A DNA stretch of 64,000 bases from an uncultured Gammaproteobacteria bacterium (GTDB lineage Bacteria; Pseudomonadota; Gammaproteobacteria; Pseudomonadales; Halieaceae): NCBI GenBank assembly GCA_902519405.1, contig CABYJX010000002.1, forward strand, positions 1 through 64,000, given 5' to 3'. This document shows, piece by piece, positions 21,999 to 33,636 of this stretch (the first letter of the stretch is position 1; every line of letters starts with the position of its first letter). Both the position numbers and the translations under genes were made by a program. The notes beneath the pieces are model-generated. The model saw only the letters and a list, made by a program, of their open reading frames with translations. It did no database searches and was not told the DNA's origin.

Positions 21999-23153
21999 AT
22001 GAGCGAATATCAGCTTTTCACCTCAGAATCCGTGTCAGAGGGTCATCCAGACAAAATGGCCGATCAGATTTCTGATGGTATTTTAGATGCAATCATCAGC
22101 CAAGACCCGGATGGCCGAGTCGCTGTAGAAACTATGGTTAAGACGGGTATGGTCGTAGTGGCCGGTGAGGTATCAACATCTGCATCAGTAGACCTCGAGC
22201 AAATTGTTAGGGAAATTGTTACGAATATCGGTTATGACAACTCTTCGATTGGTTTTGATGGGGCAACTTGCGCAGTGTTGAATGCAATTGGCGAACAAGC
22301 TTCGGATATTGCAATGGGTGTTGATGAGACTGAGAATAAGGAGCAGGGCGCTGGAGATCAAGGATTGATGTTTGGGTATGCCACCAATGAGACCGAGGTA
22401 CTTATGCCTGCGCCAATATATTACGCTCATCGCCTTGTAGAACGTCAAGCTGAGTTGCGAAAAAATAACATTCTTCCTTGGCTCAGACCTGATGCCAAGA
22501 GCCAAGTCTCTCTTCGATACGAAAATGGTCTGCCAGTTGCTATCGATGCCGTTGTAATCTCAACGCAGCATGACGAAGATATTTCTCAAGTCGATATTCA
22601 TGAATCAGTAATGGACTTGATAATTCATGAAATACTCCCAAAAAAGTGGCTTCACGACGAAACTGTTTATCACATTAATCCTACTGGGCGATTTGTAATT
22701 GGCGGTCCTGTTGGGGATTGCGGTTTGACTGGCAGAAAAATTATCGTGGACACTTATGGAGGGATGGCACGCCACGGTGGGGGGGCTTTTTCCGGCAAGG
22801 ATCCCTCAAAAGTAGATCGCTCCGCTGCTTACGCAGGTAGATATGTCGCAAAAAATATTGTTGCTGCTGGACTTGCTTCTCGGTGCGAGATTCAGATTTC
22901 TTATGCGATTGGAGTAGCCGAACCGACTTCTATCGCGATCAATACTTTTGACACGGGTAAACTTGGCGACGATAAAATAGTCGCTTTAGTCAAAGAGCAT
23001 TTTGATCTTCGGCCAAAAGGGCTCATTGAAATGCTTGATCTAAGGAAGCCTATTTATCGTAACACTGCTGCATATGGACATTTTGGTAGAGAAAATGAAG
23101 GTTTTAGTTGGGAAAAAACAGATAAGGCGGAAATCCTGCGGTCAGCACTCTAA
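21999..23153 (+). CDS. metK: S-adenosylmethionine synthetase
   Basis: [51 protein letters not shown]. Confidence 0.98.
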   Translation: MSEYQLFTSESVSEGHPDKMADQISDGILDAIISQDPDGRVAVETMVKTGMVVVAGEVSTSASVDLEQIVREIVTNIGYDNSSIGFDGATCAVLNAIGEQASDIAMGVDETENKEQGAGDQGLMFGYATNETEVLMPAPIYYAHRLVERQAELRKNNILPWLRPDAKSQVSLRYENGLPVAIDAVVISTQHDEDISQVDIHESVMDLIIHEILPKKWLHDETVYHINPTGRFVIGGPVGDCGLTGRKIIVDTYGGMARHGGGAFSGKDPSKVDRSAAYAGRYVAKNIVAAGLASRCEIQISYAIGVAEPTSIAINTFDTGKLGDDKIVALVKEHFDLRPKGLIEMLDLRKPIYRNTAAYGHFGRENEGFSWEKTDKAEILRSAL

Positions 23154-23181
23154 TACAGATTAAAATGGAGAAGGAACTTTT

Positions 23182-24573
<1,392 letters not shown>

Positions 24574-24604
24574 CAGCCATTTATACCCGCTCTAGTCTCT
24601 TATC

Positions 24605-25333
24605 TTGCGTAAAAGAAGAATCTTCACCAACCAATCCTTAGAATGTGGCCAAACCTTAGTGTTGGAAAAAGATGCACGAGTACATATCTTGAATGCCCTG
24701 CGCCTCAAACTCGGTTCAGAAATCGTTCTATTCAACGGTGAGGGTGGAGAATTCACCGCTGTTATAAGCAAATGCTCGAGACAAAATGTGACGGTTACGA
24801 TATCAAAATACTCAGATATAGCGCTGGAATCCCATTTAAAAACTTTTGTTGCTGTTGGTCTATCTCGTGGTGAGCGGATGGACTGGATTGTTCAAAAGAC
24901 GACTGAACTCGGTGCAAACTATATAATCCCGATTATCTCAGAAAGAGTGACGGTAAATTTGAGCTCGCATAGGGCAGAAAATCGCATAGCACACTGGAGG
25001 AGAATATCTATTAGCAGTTGCGAGCAGTGTGGTCGAAACTCACTTCCTACAATCAGGAAACCAATTAAATTAGATAGTTGGCTGAAAACTGTAAACTCAC
25101 CTCTAAAATTTATTCTCGATCAAAGCGGAGGTCATTTTGACCTTAAACAACTTGAACCTAGCAGTATTACTATACTAAGCGGCCCAGAAGGGGGATTCAG
25201 CGAAAACGAGATAAAACTGGCCCAATCTTCAGGTTTCCTTCCTATTTCCCTTGGAAAAAGAACTATGCGAGCAGAAACAGCACCTGTAGCAGCATTAGCT
25301 ATCACACAAAACAGGTGGGGAGACCTTTGCTGA
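24605..25333 (+). CDS. rsmE: 16S rRNA (uracil-1498-N3)-methyltransferase
   Basis: SGPEGGFSENEIKLA and LGKRTMRAETAPVAALA motifs; TTG start. Confidence 0.93.
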   Translation: MRKRRIFTNQSLECGQTLVLEKDARVHILNALRLKLGSEIVLFNGEGGEFTAVISKCSRQNVTVTISKYSDIALESHLKTFVAVGLSRGERMDWIVQKTTELGANYIIPIISERVTVNLSSHRAENRIAHWRRISISSCEQCGRNSLPTIRKPIKLDSWLKTVNSPLKFILDQSGGHFDLKQLEPSSITILSGPEGGFSENEIKLAQSSGFLPISLGKRTMRAETAPVAALAITQNRWGDLC

Positions 25334-25419
25334 AGTTTTTGAAAGGCTTTCTATCACTCAAACTTGCTTAAGACTTTAACATTACATAACCTAATTTTTT
25401 TATAGCGGGAACATTTAAA

Positions 25420-26376
25420 ATGAGTATTAAGCTTGGCGTCTTGATGGACCCCATCCAGAATATTAGTTACAAAAAAGATTCTACTTTAGCGATGCTCTGG
25501 GCAGCTCAAGACAGAGGATGGGATATAATTTATCTGGAGCAGCAAGATCTATATTTACTTAATGGTCAAACGCGAGCGCAAGTTAAACCACTGACAGTAT
25601 TTAGAAGCGATCAAAGATGGTATGAATTTGGGATCCAAACTGATTTGGCTCTCGAGGATCTTGACGTGATCCTTATGCGGAAAGACCCTCCATTTAATAG
25701 AGAATTTATTTATACTACTTACCTTCTAGAAAACGCGGAAAAGCATGGTGTGCTGGTTGTAAACCGTTGTCAATCTCTGCGCGATTGCAATGAAAAAGTC
25801 TTCGCCACGGAGTTCTCCGACTGTTGTCCGGCTACTTTGGTATCAAAGAGCTATGACCACTTATTATTTTTTCTTGAGACACACAGAGATATTATTGTGA
25901 AACCGCTCGATGGCATGGGGGGTAGTTCAGTTTTTCGTGTTGCATACGACGACCCTAACGTACAAGTTATACTGGAAATGATGACCAATCACGGTGAAGA
26001 AACTATCATGGCTCAAAGATTTTTACCTGAGATTAGTGCCGGAGATAAACGTATTATTATGATTTGTGGCAAACCGGCTCCCTATTGCCTAGCCAGAGTT
26101 CCTCTCCCTGGGGAAACTAGAGCTAACTTAGCGGCAGGCGGAAAAGGTCTTGCGCAGAAACTGAGCGATCGCGATCACTGGATAGCACAACAGATAGGTG
26201 ATACTTTAATCGAGAAGGGGTTAATGTTTGTTGGCCTGGATGTTATTGGAGATTACCTGACTGAAATAAATGTCACTAGCCCCACCGGCATTAGAGAACT
26301 CGAGGACCAAGTCGGTCTAAATTTAGGTAAAGAATTGATAGATGCGGTTGCCAAAGAGTTAGAAAAAAATTCTTGA
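25420..26376 (+). CDS. gshB: glutathione synthetase
   Basis: KLGVLMDPIQNISYKKDSTLAMLWAAQ; VKPLDGMGGSSVFRV; INVTSPTGIRELE. Confidence 0.97.
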   Translation: MSIKLGVLMDPIQNISYKKDSTLAMLWAAQDRGWDIIYLEQQDLYLLNGQTRAQVKPLTVFRSDQRWYEFGIQTDLALEDLDVILMRKDPPFNREFIYTTYLLENAEKHGVLVVNRCQSLRDCNEKVFATEFSDCCPATLVSKSYDHLLFFLETHRDIIVKPLDGMGGSSVFRVAYDDPNVQVILEMMTNHGEETIMAQRFLPEISAGDKRIIMICGKPAPYCLARVPLPGETRANLAAGGKGLAQKLSDRDHWIAQQIGDTLIEKGLMFVGLDVIGDYLTEINVTSPTGIRELEDQVGLNLGKELIDAVAKELEKNS

Positions 26377-26489
26377 TGAAGTCGCAATTGTCCAATTTTT
26401 TCAGTTTGCTTGTCCAATGAACCAACGTTTTAGCTCGGATCAAGTAGTAATACATCTTGGTGGCTCGCATATGTATTTGAAAGCTAAAA

Positions 26490-27077
26490 ATGTGCTTAAA
26501 AGCTAGCAACACAAAAAATTTAAGCACGTCCTTTAGAGGTCATTTTTTATTAGCAATGCCTCATCTAAATACAGGCTTATTTGCAAAAAGTCTCACTTAC
26601 CTCACCGAACACGGAAAAGATGGAGCAATGGGTTTGATAATTAATCGGCCCTTAGACATAACTGTTTCAGAAATATTTGATCAACTAGAGATAGAAACTG
26701 CCTCAGGCTTCGATCGTACCCCTGTAATGGCTGGTGGTCCGGTGCAGACGGATCGTGGCTTTGTCCTTCATCGAGATAAAAACTCAAATTGGGATACTAG
26801 CATAGAGGTTGGCGATGAAATCTTGTTAACAACCTCCAAAGACATTCTGTGTTCTATCGCTAAAAACGAGGGGCCCAGCGAAAATCTCATAGCATTAGGT
26901 TACGCAGGATGGTCCGCTGGCCAATTGGAAGATGAATTGGCCCAAAATACGTGGCTTACAATGCCCGCAGAAAGTAATATCATTTTTTCTACCCCATTCG
27001 ATCAACGTCTTTCGCGAGCCGCTGCTCAATTGGGTATTGATATGAATCTTATAATCTCAAAGGCCGGACATGCCTAA
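26490..27077 (+). CDS. YqgE/AlgH family protein
   Basis: GHFLLAMPHLNTGLFAKSLTYLTEHGKDGAMGLIINRPL; upstream of ruvX. Confidence 0.92.
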   Translation: MCLKASNTKNLSTSFRGHFLLAMPHLNTGLFAKSLTYLTEHGKDGAMGLIINRPLDITVSEIFDQLEIETASGFDRTPVMAGGPVQTDRGFVLHRDKNSNWDTSIEVGDEILLTTSKDILCSIAKNEGPSENLIALGYAGWSAGQLEDELAQNTWLTMPAESNIIFSTPFDQRLSRAAAQLGIDMNLIISKAGHA

Positions 27078-27510
27078 AGATAGCAAAATTGTCAATGACA
27101 AAACTATCATAGCGTTTGATTTCGGTCTCCAAAAAATTGGCGTTGCAGTTGGCAATATATTAACTAAAACCACCACGCCCCTCGATATTATATACTTTCG
27201 AACTGGAACAAATTTGTGGAAGGATATTGAACTTCTGCTAGACGAATGGAAACCTTCGTCGATTATAGTTGGCGACCCTATAAATATGGACGGCACCGTG
27301 AGCGAGATGAGTTGCAGAGCTAGGAAATTCGCTCAACGCGTGCACGGCAGATTTGCCATTAAAGTATTAATGGTAGATGAGAGATTAACGAGCTTTGAGG
27401 CCAAATCATTATCCCTCCGCACTAAAGTCTCCAAAGGATATGCCAACGGCAATATCGATAGTTTGGCAGCGGAAATAATATTGACTAGCTGGATGAAAAT
27501 AAGTGCGTAA
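27070..27510 (+). CDS. ruvX: Holliday junction resolvase RuvX/YqgF
   Basis: IIAFDFGLQKIGVAVG; VDERLTSFEA. Confidence 0.94.
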   Translation: MPKDSKIVNDKTIIAFDFGLQKIGVAVGNILTKTTTPLDIIYFRTGTNLWKDIELLLDEWKPSSIIVGDPINMDGTVSEMSCRARKFAQRVHGRFAIKVLMVDERLTSFEAKSLSLRTKVSKGYANGNIDSLAAEIILTSWMKISA

Positions 27511-27521
27511 AGTTCGAATAA

Positions 27522-28562
27522 TTATTGAATAAAATCCTCCTTTTGGCGTGCTTTTTCTTTAGCAATCTCCACTGTAATTTGCCCTGTCATAACAAGTTTT
27601 TGTAACGCTTGATCCATTGTTTGCATTCCAAGAGTTTTGCCTGTTTGAAGTACTGAATACATTTGAGCAACTTTATCTTCGCGTATCAAGTTTCTAATGG
27701 CTGGGATACCCAACATTATTTCGTGTGCAGCGACCCTGCCGCCAGATATTTTTTTTAGTAACGTCTGCGAGATCACGGCTTTCAATGATTCAGACAGCAT
27801 CGATCTCACCATCGCTTTTTCAGCTGAAGGAAAAACATCTATTATCCTATCAATCGTTTTCGCCGCAGAGGTGGTATGCAAAGTGCCAAAAACTAAATGA
27901 CCTGTCTCCGCTGCAGTCAGGGCGAGCCGAATAGTTTCTAAATCACGCATTTCTCCAACTAGGATTATATCTGGATCTTCTCGAAGTGCTGACCTAAGTG
28001 CCTGCGAAAATCCCAGAGTATCTCTATGAACTTGCCGCTGCGTTACTAAACTACTTTTGCTTTCATGTACAAATTCTATAGGGTCTTCAATAGTTAGGAT
28101 ATGTTCAAATCTGCGCTCATTAATGTAATCGATCATAGCTGCTAAGGTAGTCGATTTGCCTGAACCAGTAGGTCCGGTGACTAACACCAAACCTCTAGGT
28201 GTCTCGCATATATCTTGGAAAGTCTGACCCATCGCTAGCGACTCCATCGATAATACGGCAGAGGGAATGGTTCTAAAGACGGCTGCAGCACCACGGTTCT
28301 GATTAAATACATTTACTCTAAATCTTGCGAAATTTGGAATCTCGTAGGAAAAATCCACCTCAAATTCTTTCTCATACAGCTGTTTCTGATCTTCATCCAT
28401 AATTTCATTTAGCAAGACTCTGACTATTTTATCCTCAAGATTTCCTTCATCTGTGATACGTATATCACCATCTACACGAATAGTAGGAGGACGCCCCGCA
28501 GAGACATGTAAATCAGATGCCCCTTGTTCCACCGCCATAATAAGCAAATCGTTTATATTCAT
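27522..28562 (-). CDS. pilT: type IV pilus twitching motility ATPase PilT
   Basis: GASDLHVSAGRPPTIRVDGDI; GPTGSGKSTTLAAMIDYIN; Asp/His boxes. Confidence 0.95.
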   Translation of the reverse strand: MNINDLLIMAVEQGASDLHVSAGRPPTIRVDGDIRITDEGNLEDKIVRVLLNEIMDEDQKQLYEKEFEVDFSYEIPNFARFRVNVFNQNRGAAAVFRTIPSAVLSMESLAMGQTFQDICETPRGLVLVTGPTGSGKSTTLAAMIDYINERRFEHILTIEDPIEFVHESKSSLVTQRQVHRDTLGFSQALRSALREDPDIILVGEMRDLETIRLALTAAETGHLVFGTLHTTSAAKTIDRIIDVFPSAEKAMVRSMLSESLKAVISQTLLKKISGGRVAAHEIMLGIPAIRNLIREDKVAQMYSVLQTGKTLGMQTMDQALQKLVMTGQITVEIAKEKARQKEDFIQ

Positions 28563-28666
28563 AGCTATCTCTCAAATAAAATATTGCTGGGTGCAACTTT
28601 AACTTTAAAAATCTTAGGCCAATAGTTCATTAACCCAAGAGCTCGAAAATCGGCTAATATCCTTGA

Positions 28667-29359
28667 ATGGACCCCCAAACCCTTTCAAGCAATATTTCAC
28701 AGATACGGGATCGAGTAAGGCTAAAATTGGCGAAAACTCCAATTACAGCTAATCCTGTGACGATCGTAGCTGCCAGTAAAGCGCAATCAGCTGAAATAGT
28801 AAGAAATGCGGCAAGATTTGGAATAAGTGATTTTGGTGAAAATTATCTACAAGAGGCCTCAGCTAAAATGGACTTGTTACGCGACTTAAATTTGACATGG
28901 CACTTTATCGGCCAACTCCAGAGTAATAAAACAAAAATGGTGGCCGAGAAGTTTGATTGGGTTCATAGCCTAGATCGCTTATCTATTGCCAAGCATCTGA
29001 GTAGAAAACGCCCAGCCGAACTTGAACCATTAAATGTGTGTATTCAGGTAAATATTTCTAGAGAGTCCAACAAGTCGGGATGTATGCCAGAAGCATTACT
29101 CAATCTGGTTTCAGATGTCAATTCTCTCTCTCGCCTGCGATTGAGAGGACTAATGATTATTCCAGAAGCTGTCAAGACCAGAAAAAATCTAGCTGCTCCA
29201 TTTGAAAATATTCGAAGATTATTTGATTTGTGTAGAAACTTTGAAACTGAACTAGATACACTATCTATGGGAATGTCTGATGATTTTGAGCTTGCGATTG
29301 AGCACGGCTCCACAATGGTTCGTTTAGGTACTGTACTTTTTGGATCCAGAAACAGATGA
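28667..29359 (+). CDS. yggS: YggS family pyridoxal-phosphate homeostasis protein
   Basis: VAASKAQSAEIVRNAARFGISDFGENYLQEA; LSMGMSDDFELAIEHGSTMVRLGTVLFG. Confidence 0.95.
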   Translation: MDPQTLSSNISQIRDRVRLKLAKTPITANPVTIVAASKAQSAEIVRNAARFGISDFGENYLQEASAKMDLLRDLNLTWHFIGQLQSNKTKMVAEKFDWVHSLDRLSIAKHLSRKRPAELEPLNVCIQVNISRESNKSGCMPEALLNLVSDVNSLSRLRLRGLMIIPEAVKTRKNLAAPFENIRRLFDLCRNFETELDTLSMGMSDDFELAIEHGSTMVRLGTVLFGSRNR

Positions 29360-29422
29360 TCTATCTTGCGAGCGAAGTGTATACTCTAAGATTATATAGA
29401 ACTTATTAGCTGCGGAACTTCA

Positions 29423-30253
29423 TTGGAAAAAGCAACAATTACCTTTATCGGTGCCGGCAATATGGCGAGGAGCTTGATTGGGGGCCTACTTAGTAGCGGT
29501 ATCCGTGGAAAAAACATTCGTGCTTTTGATCCTGATCCAGAAGCACTCAAGTCCGCGCTCTCTCTTGGCCCCATTTCGATATATGACGATAGTCAGAGTG
29601 CAGCTGATGGCGCAGACGTTATAGTTCTCGCAGTAAAACCACAAGTCGTCCGCGAGGCCTGCGAGAGTATTCGTACATGTGCAATAAACCAAGATACTGT
29701 AGTAGTTACAATAGCTGCTGGCATTACAACCGCTTTTATCAAAGAACAATTGCAAGAGAATTGTAAGATCATTCGCTGTATGCCAAATACACCAGCTTTG
29801 GTTGGGTGGGGTGCGAGCGGTTTATTTACCAATAGCAAAATGGATGACGAGGAAAAAAATATAGTGGATTCAATTTTTGCGGCAGTAGGCGCTACATTCT
29901 GGATGGATACCGAAGAAGATATCGATATCGTTACCGCGCTTTCGGGGAGTGGTCCTGCTTATTTTTTCTTTTTTATGGAATGCTTGGTCGATACAGCTTG
30001 TCAGCTGGGGCTTAGTAAAGAGACGGCAATGGCACTTACCAAGCAAACAGCAGCTGGAGCGGGACATATGGTGCTGGAAGAAAATATCGATATAGGGGAT
30101 TTACGGAGCGCTGTGACCAGCCCAGGTGGCACGACAGAGAAAGCTATTGAGGTATTATTAGAGAGCGGGTTTCGCGAATCGATCACTCTTGCATTAAAAG
30201 CAGCCCATAGCCGTGCTCTACAACTCTCTAATAATAGTCATTCAGCTCAATAA
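29423..30253 (+). CDS. proC: pyrroline-5-carboxylate reductase
   Basis: ITFIGAGNMARSLIGGLL; ALSGSGPAYFF; SPGGTTEKAIEVL; TTG start. Confidence 0.96.
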   Translation: MEKATITFIGAGNMARSLIGGLLSSGIRGKNIRAFDPDPEALKSALSLGPISIYDDSQSAADGADVIVLAVKPQVVREACESIRTCAINQDTVVVTIAAGITTAFIKEQLQENCKIIRCMPNTPALVGWGASGLFTNSKMDDEEKNIVDSIFAAVGATFWMDTEEDIDIVTALSGSGPAYFFFFMECLVDTACQLGLSKETAMALTKQTAAGAGHMVLEENIDIGDLRSAVTSPGGTTEKAIEVLLESGFRESITLALKAAHSRALQLSNNSHSAQ

Positions 30254-30264
30254 GTTATTTTTCT

Positions 30265-30852
30265 GTGACCGCCCTGACTGAAATATCGAGCTATCTTGTG
30301 CAAACATTATTGGGTTTGTTGCTTTTAGGGACAGTTATGCGTCTCTTGCTACAAATAAGCAAAGCAGATTTTTATAATCCCATCAGTCAACTACTAGTTA
30401 AACTAACTAATCCGATGGTGTTGCCTCTCAGAAAATTATTGCCTGCCTTTCGAATTTTTGATCTATCCTCCCTAGTTTTATCCATATTATTGCAGATGTT
30501 ACTCATTGTTATTTTGTTAAAGGTTAATGGCTCTTACATCCCAAATATGTCTTTGCTAGCGATTTGGAGCTTTATAGGTGTAATTGCCATTGTTATGAAA
30601 ATTTATTTTTTTGCTTTACTGGCGATGATTATCTTAAGCTGGATAGCCCCAAATAGTTACCATCCCGCAATTCAGCTTGTTTCTCAAATAGTGGAGCCTA
30701 TGATGGCACCTGTTAGAAAGATCCTTCCTCCAATCGGGGGATTAGATTTTTCTCCAATATTAGTATTCATATTGATAAATATTTTCGAAATTTTATTGCG
30801 TCACTTAGCTAACAACTTTGGCCTTCATCAGGCTTTGATTATGGGGATTTAA
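30265..30852 (+). CDS. YggT family membrane protein
   Basis: Two YGGT repeats with paired TMs ([56 protein letters not shown]); GTG start. Confidence 0.92.
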   Translation: MTALTEISSYLVQTLLGLLLLGTVMRLLLQISKADFYNPISQLLVKLTNPMVLPLRKLLPAFRIFDLSSLVLSILLQMLLIVILLKVNGSYIPNMSLLAIWSFIGVIAIVMKIYFFALLAMIILSWIAPNSYHPAIQLVSQIVEPMMAPVRKILPPIGGLDFSPILVFILINIFEILLRHLANNFGLHQALIMGI

Positions 30853-30859
30853 TAGTCAG

Positions 30860-32014
30860 ATGGCAGAAATTTTTGAGGCCTCTAGTGTAGGAATAGTCGA
30901 GCCACAACTGGCAAAATTCGAGGAATCTTTAGCTCTCGAGTGTGGCCATATACTGGATTCTTTCGAGTTGGTGTACGAGACTTATGGTAGTCTTAATAAA
31001 AATAGAGATAATGCGGTATTAATTTGTCATGCCTTGAGCGGTAATCATCATGCGGCTGGTTTTCACTCTCATGATGAGGAAAGACCAGGATGGTGGGACG
31101 AATATATTGGTCCAGGGAAACCTATCAATACAAAAAAATTTTTTGTGGTTAGCCTCAATAATCTTGGAGGTTGTCATGGATCCACAGGGCCGTGCAGCGA
31201 AAATCCAGTCACATCCAAGCCATGGGGTAATAATTTCCCTTCGATTAGAGTCAAAGATTGGGTCCAGTCTCAGGCTCGTCTAGCCGACAGACTGAATATA
31301 AATTCCTGGGCTGCAGTAATTGGGGGAAGCCTTGGGGGGATGCAGGTTATGCAATGGGCGATAGACTATCCTTCTCGCATCAGAAATGCTCTAGTAATTG
31401 CCTCTGCTTTAAAATTAAGTGCCCAAAATATCGCGTTTAATGAAATTGCAAGACAGGCGATACTGACCGATCCCGGGTTTGCTGGTGGTGATTATTTGAA
31501 TATGAAGTCCGCTCCTGAAACGGGCCTAGCACTAGCTCGAATGATCGGGCATGTGACCTACCTCTCAGATGACGCGATGGCTTCGAAATTTGGGCGAGAA
31601 CTTAGGTCCGGGAGTTTTGACGACAACCTTTCGGATACCATAGAGTTTCAAGTGGAAAGTTATCTAAGATATCAAGGTCGAAGATTCTCTGGGCAGTTCG
31701 ATGCGAATTCATATATTCTTATGACACGTGCGCTAGATTTATTTGATCTAGCCAGAGACTATAATGATAACGCTGTTGAAGCATTTTCTGCTGCGAAGTG
31801 TAAATTCCTGATAGTTTCATTTACCACGGATTGGCGCTTCTCCCCCTCGCGCTCACGAGAAATTGTGGAGGCATTGATAGCAGCCAAGCAAAATGTCACC
31901 TATCTAGAAATTCAAGCAGATGAGGGCCATGACGCTTTTCTTTTACCAATACCAAAATATTTTCAAACTATGTCAGCCTATATGGATGGGATAGAGATCA
32001 GCTTAAACTCATGA
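30860..32014 (+). CDS. metX: homoserine O-acyltransferase (MetX)
   Basis: [37 protein letters not shown]; adjacent to metW. Confidence 0.95.
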   Translation: MAEIFEASSVGIVEPQLAKFEESLALECGHILDSFELVYETYGSLNKNRDNAVLICHALSGNHHAAGFHSHDEERPGWWDEYIGPGKPINTKKFFVVSLNNLGGCHGSTGPCSENPVTSKPWGNNFPSIRVKDWVQSQARLADRLNINSWAAVIGGSLGGMQVMQWAIDYPSRIRNALVIASALKLSAQNIAFNEIARQAILTDPGFAGGDYLNMKSAPETGLALARMIGHVTYLSDDAMASKFGRELRSGSFDDNLSDTIEFQVESYLRYQGRRFSGQFDANSYILMTRALDLFDLARDYNDNAVEAFSAAKCKFLIVSFTTDWRFSPSRSREIVEALIAAKQNVTYLEIQADEGHDAFLLPIPKYFQTMSAYMDGIEISLNS

Positions 32015-32601
32015 GACAAGATCTTACACAAATTTTAAGCTGGATTAAGTCTGGGACTAGAGTGCTAGATCTAGGCTGCGGTGATGGAGAATTTCTAAAT
32101 GAATTGAAAAAAAAGTCAGCGATTGAAGGAGTGGGTATCGAGATAAATCAGGATGACATATTGCGCGCTATTGGCAAGGGTATAAGCGTAATCCAGCAAG
32201 ATGTAGATGAAGGGTTATCAAATTTTTCGAACCTGAGTTTTGATACTGTGGTAATGGCTCATGCTATTCAAGTGGTTCACTTCCCGGACAAGGTATTGAT
32301 GGAAATGTTGCGCATAGGTAAAGAGGGTATCGTGACCTTTCCTAATTTTGGACATTGGCGATGTCGACTTTATCTTGCTTTTCAAGGTCGAATGCCAGTG
32401 TCTCGATTTTTACCCTACGACTGGTACAATACACCTAACATTCACTTCTGCACGGTGAAGGATTTCGAAAAGCTTTGCGCTTCGAGAGACATCACTATTA
32501 AATCCAAATCGATGATTGCGGGAAGTAAGTTTTCTTCGTTTTTAGCTAGCTTATGGCCAAATCTATTTGCTCTCACAGCGATCTATCGACTTGCGGCTTG
32601 A
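32011..32601 (+). CDS. metW: methionine biosynthesis protein MetW
   Basis: [58 protein letters not shown]. Confidence 0.95.
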   Translation: MRQDLTQILSWIKSGTRVLDLGCGDGEFLNELKKKSAIEGVGIEINQDDILRAIGKGISVIQQDVDEGLSNFSNLSFDTVVMAHAIQVVHFPDKVLMEMLRIGKEGIVTFPNFGHWRCRLYLAFQGRMPVSRFLPYDWYNTPNIHFCTVKDFEKLCASRDITIKSKSMIAGSKFSSFLASLWPNLFALTAIYRLAA

Positions 32602-33031
32602 AATTATCAAACCGCTTAGCCTTATCGGCCTTCTCTTAGTAGTTCAACTTACAGTCGCAGAGAGAAGTGAACGGTTTGATAATTTCGAACTTCACTATAG
32701 TGTGGTTAATACTACTTTTTTGTCTGCTTCCGTTGCAGAGAAATATGGAATTACACGAGGGGAAAGGCATGCAATTCTAAATCTTTCACTAAGAGAGCTC
32801 TTTGCAGAAAATTCGGCATCGGTCGGAATGGAGCTATCAGGTCGAACATGGGATTTGATTCAAAATCAGGATTTAAATTTCACTATGATAAAAGAATCTG
32901 GCACTGTATATTACATCGCTCGGTTTAAATTTATCAACGAAGAATGGCGTTTTTTCGAGCTCGATTTTTCACCAGAAGGCTCCAAACAGAAATATCAATT
33001 TAAATTTAAGCAACAACTTTATATTAATTAA
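32591..33031 (+). CDS. DUF4426 domain-containing exported protein
   Basis: Signal peptide ([23 protein letters not shown]) from TTG 32591; ORF also open from 32567; VVNTTFLSASVAEKYGI family motif; located between metW and rdgB. Confidence 0.8.
   Translation: MRLEIIKPLSLIGLLLVVQLTVAERSERFDNFELHYSVVNTTFLSASVAEKYGITRGERHAILNLSLRELFAENSASVGMELSGRTWDLIQNQDLNFTMIKESGTVYYIARFKFINEEWRFFELDFSPEGSKQKYQFKFKQQLYIN
32600..32686. repeat. 15-bp perfect inverted repeat (arms 32600-32614 and 32672-32686), long stem-loop
   Basis: GAAATTATCAAACCG ... CGGTTTGATAATTTC; nested 7-bp stem CTTCTCT (32630-32636) / AGAGAAG (32661-32667). Confidence 0.75.
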
Positions 33032-33045
33032 ATCGGCAAATTACC

Positions 33046-33636
33046 ATGCAGGCTGTTATTGCAAGTGGGAATCAGGGAAAAATCTTTGAACTACGGCGGA
33101 CTTTAGCGCCACTCTCTTGGATTTTATTACCCTTGTCTGATTTTGAGCCTCTTATGATAAAAGAGACAGGATCGACATTTGACGAAAACGCAGTTATCAA
33201 GGCTCGCGCTGCGTCTAAGCATACGGGGCTTCCGGCTATAGCCGACGATTCAGGGCTAGAAGTAGATTACCTTGGTGGTCGCCCTGGAATACGATCCGCT
33301 CGCTTTTCAAATAGCGGGAAAGATATCGATAATAATACAAAATTGCTCAGAGCATTGTCAGGAGTCCCCGACGAATTTCGCACTGCTAGATTTTGCTGTT
33401 CTATCGCTTTTCTAACTTACCATAATGAATCTGACCCTCTGGTATGTAACGCTCAATGGGAGGGACGGATACTAAAAAAGGCGTCTGGGAAAAACGGATT
33501 TGGTTACGATCCTTTATTTTTTGTGAGTTCTCATAACTGCAGCGCCGCTGATCTGGAGCCGGAACAAAAAAATGTTATTAGCCATCGAGCTAAAGCTAGT
33601 TTTTTACTCCTGACTGAACTTAGAAAAAAAATCTAG
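33046..33636 (+). CDS. rdgB: non-canonical purine NTP pyrophosphatase (RdgB/HAM1)
   Basis: IASGNQGKIFELRRTL; IADDSGLEVDYLGGRPGIRSARFS. Confidence 0.96.
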   Translation: MQAVIASGNQGKIFELRRTLAPLSWILLPLSDFEPLMIKETGSTFDENAVIKARAASKHTGLPAIADDSGLEVDYLGGRPGIRSARFSNSGKDIDNNTKLLRALSGVPDEFRTARFCCSIAFLTYHNESDPLVCNAQWEGRILKKASGKNGFGYDPLFFVSSHNCSAADLEPEQKNVISHRAKASFLLLTELRKKI

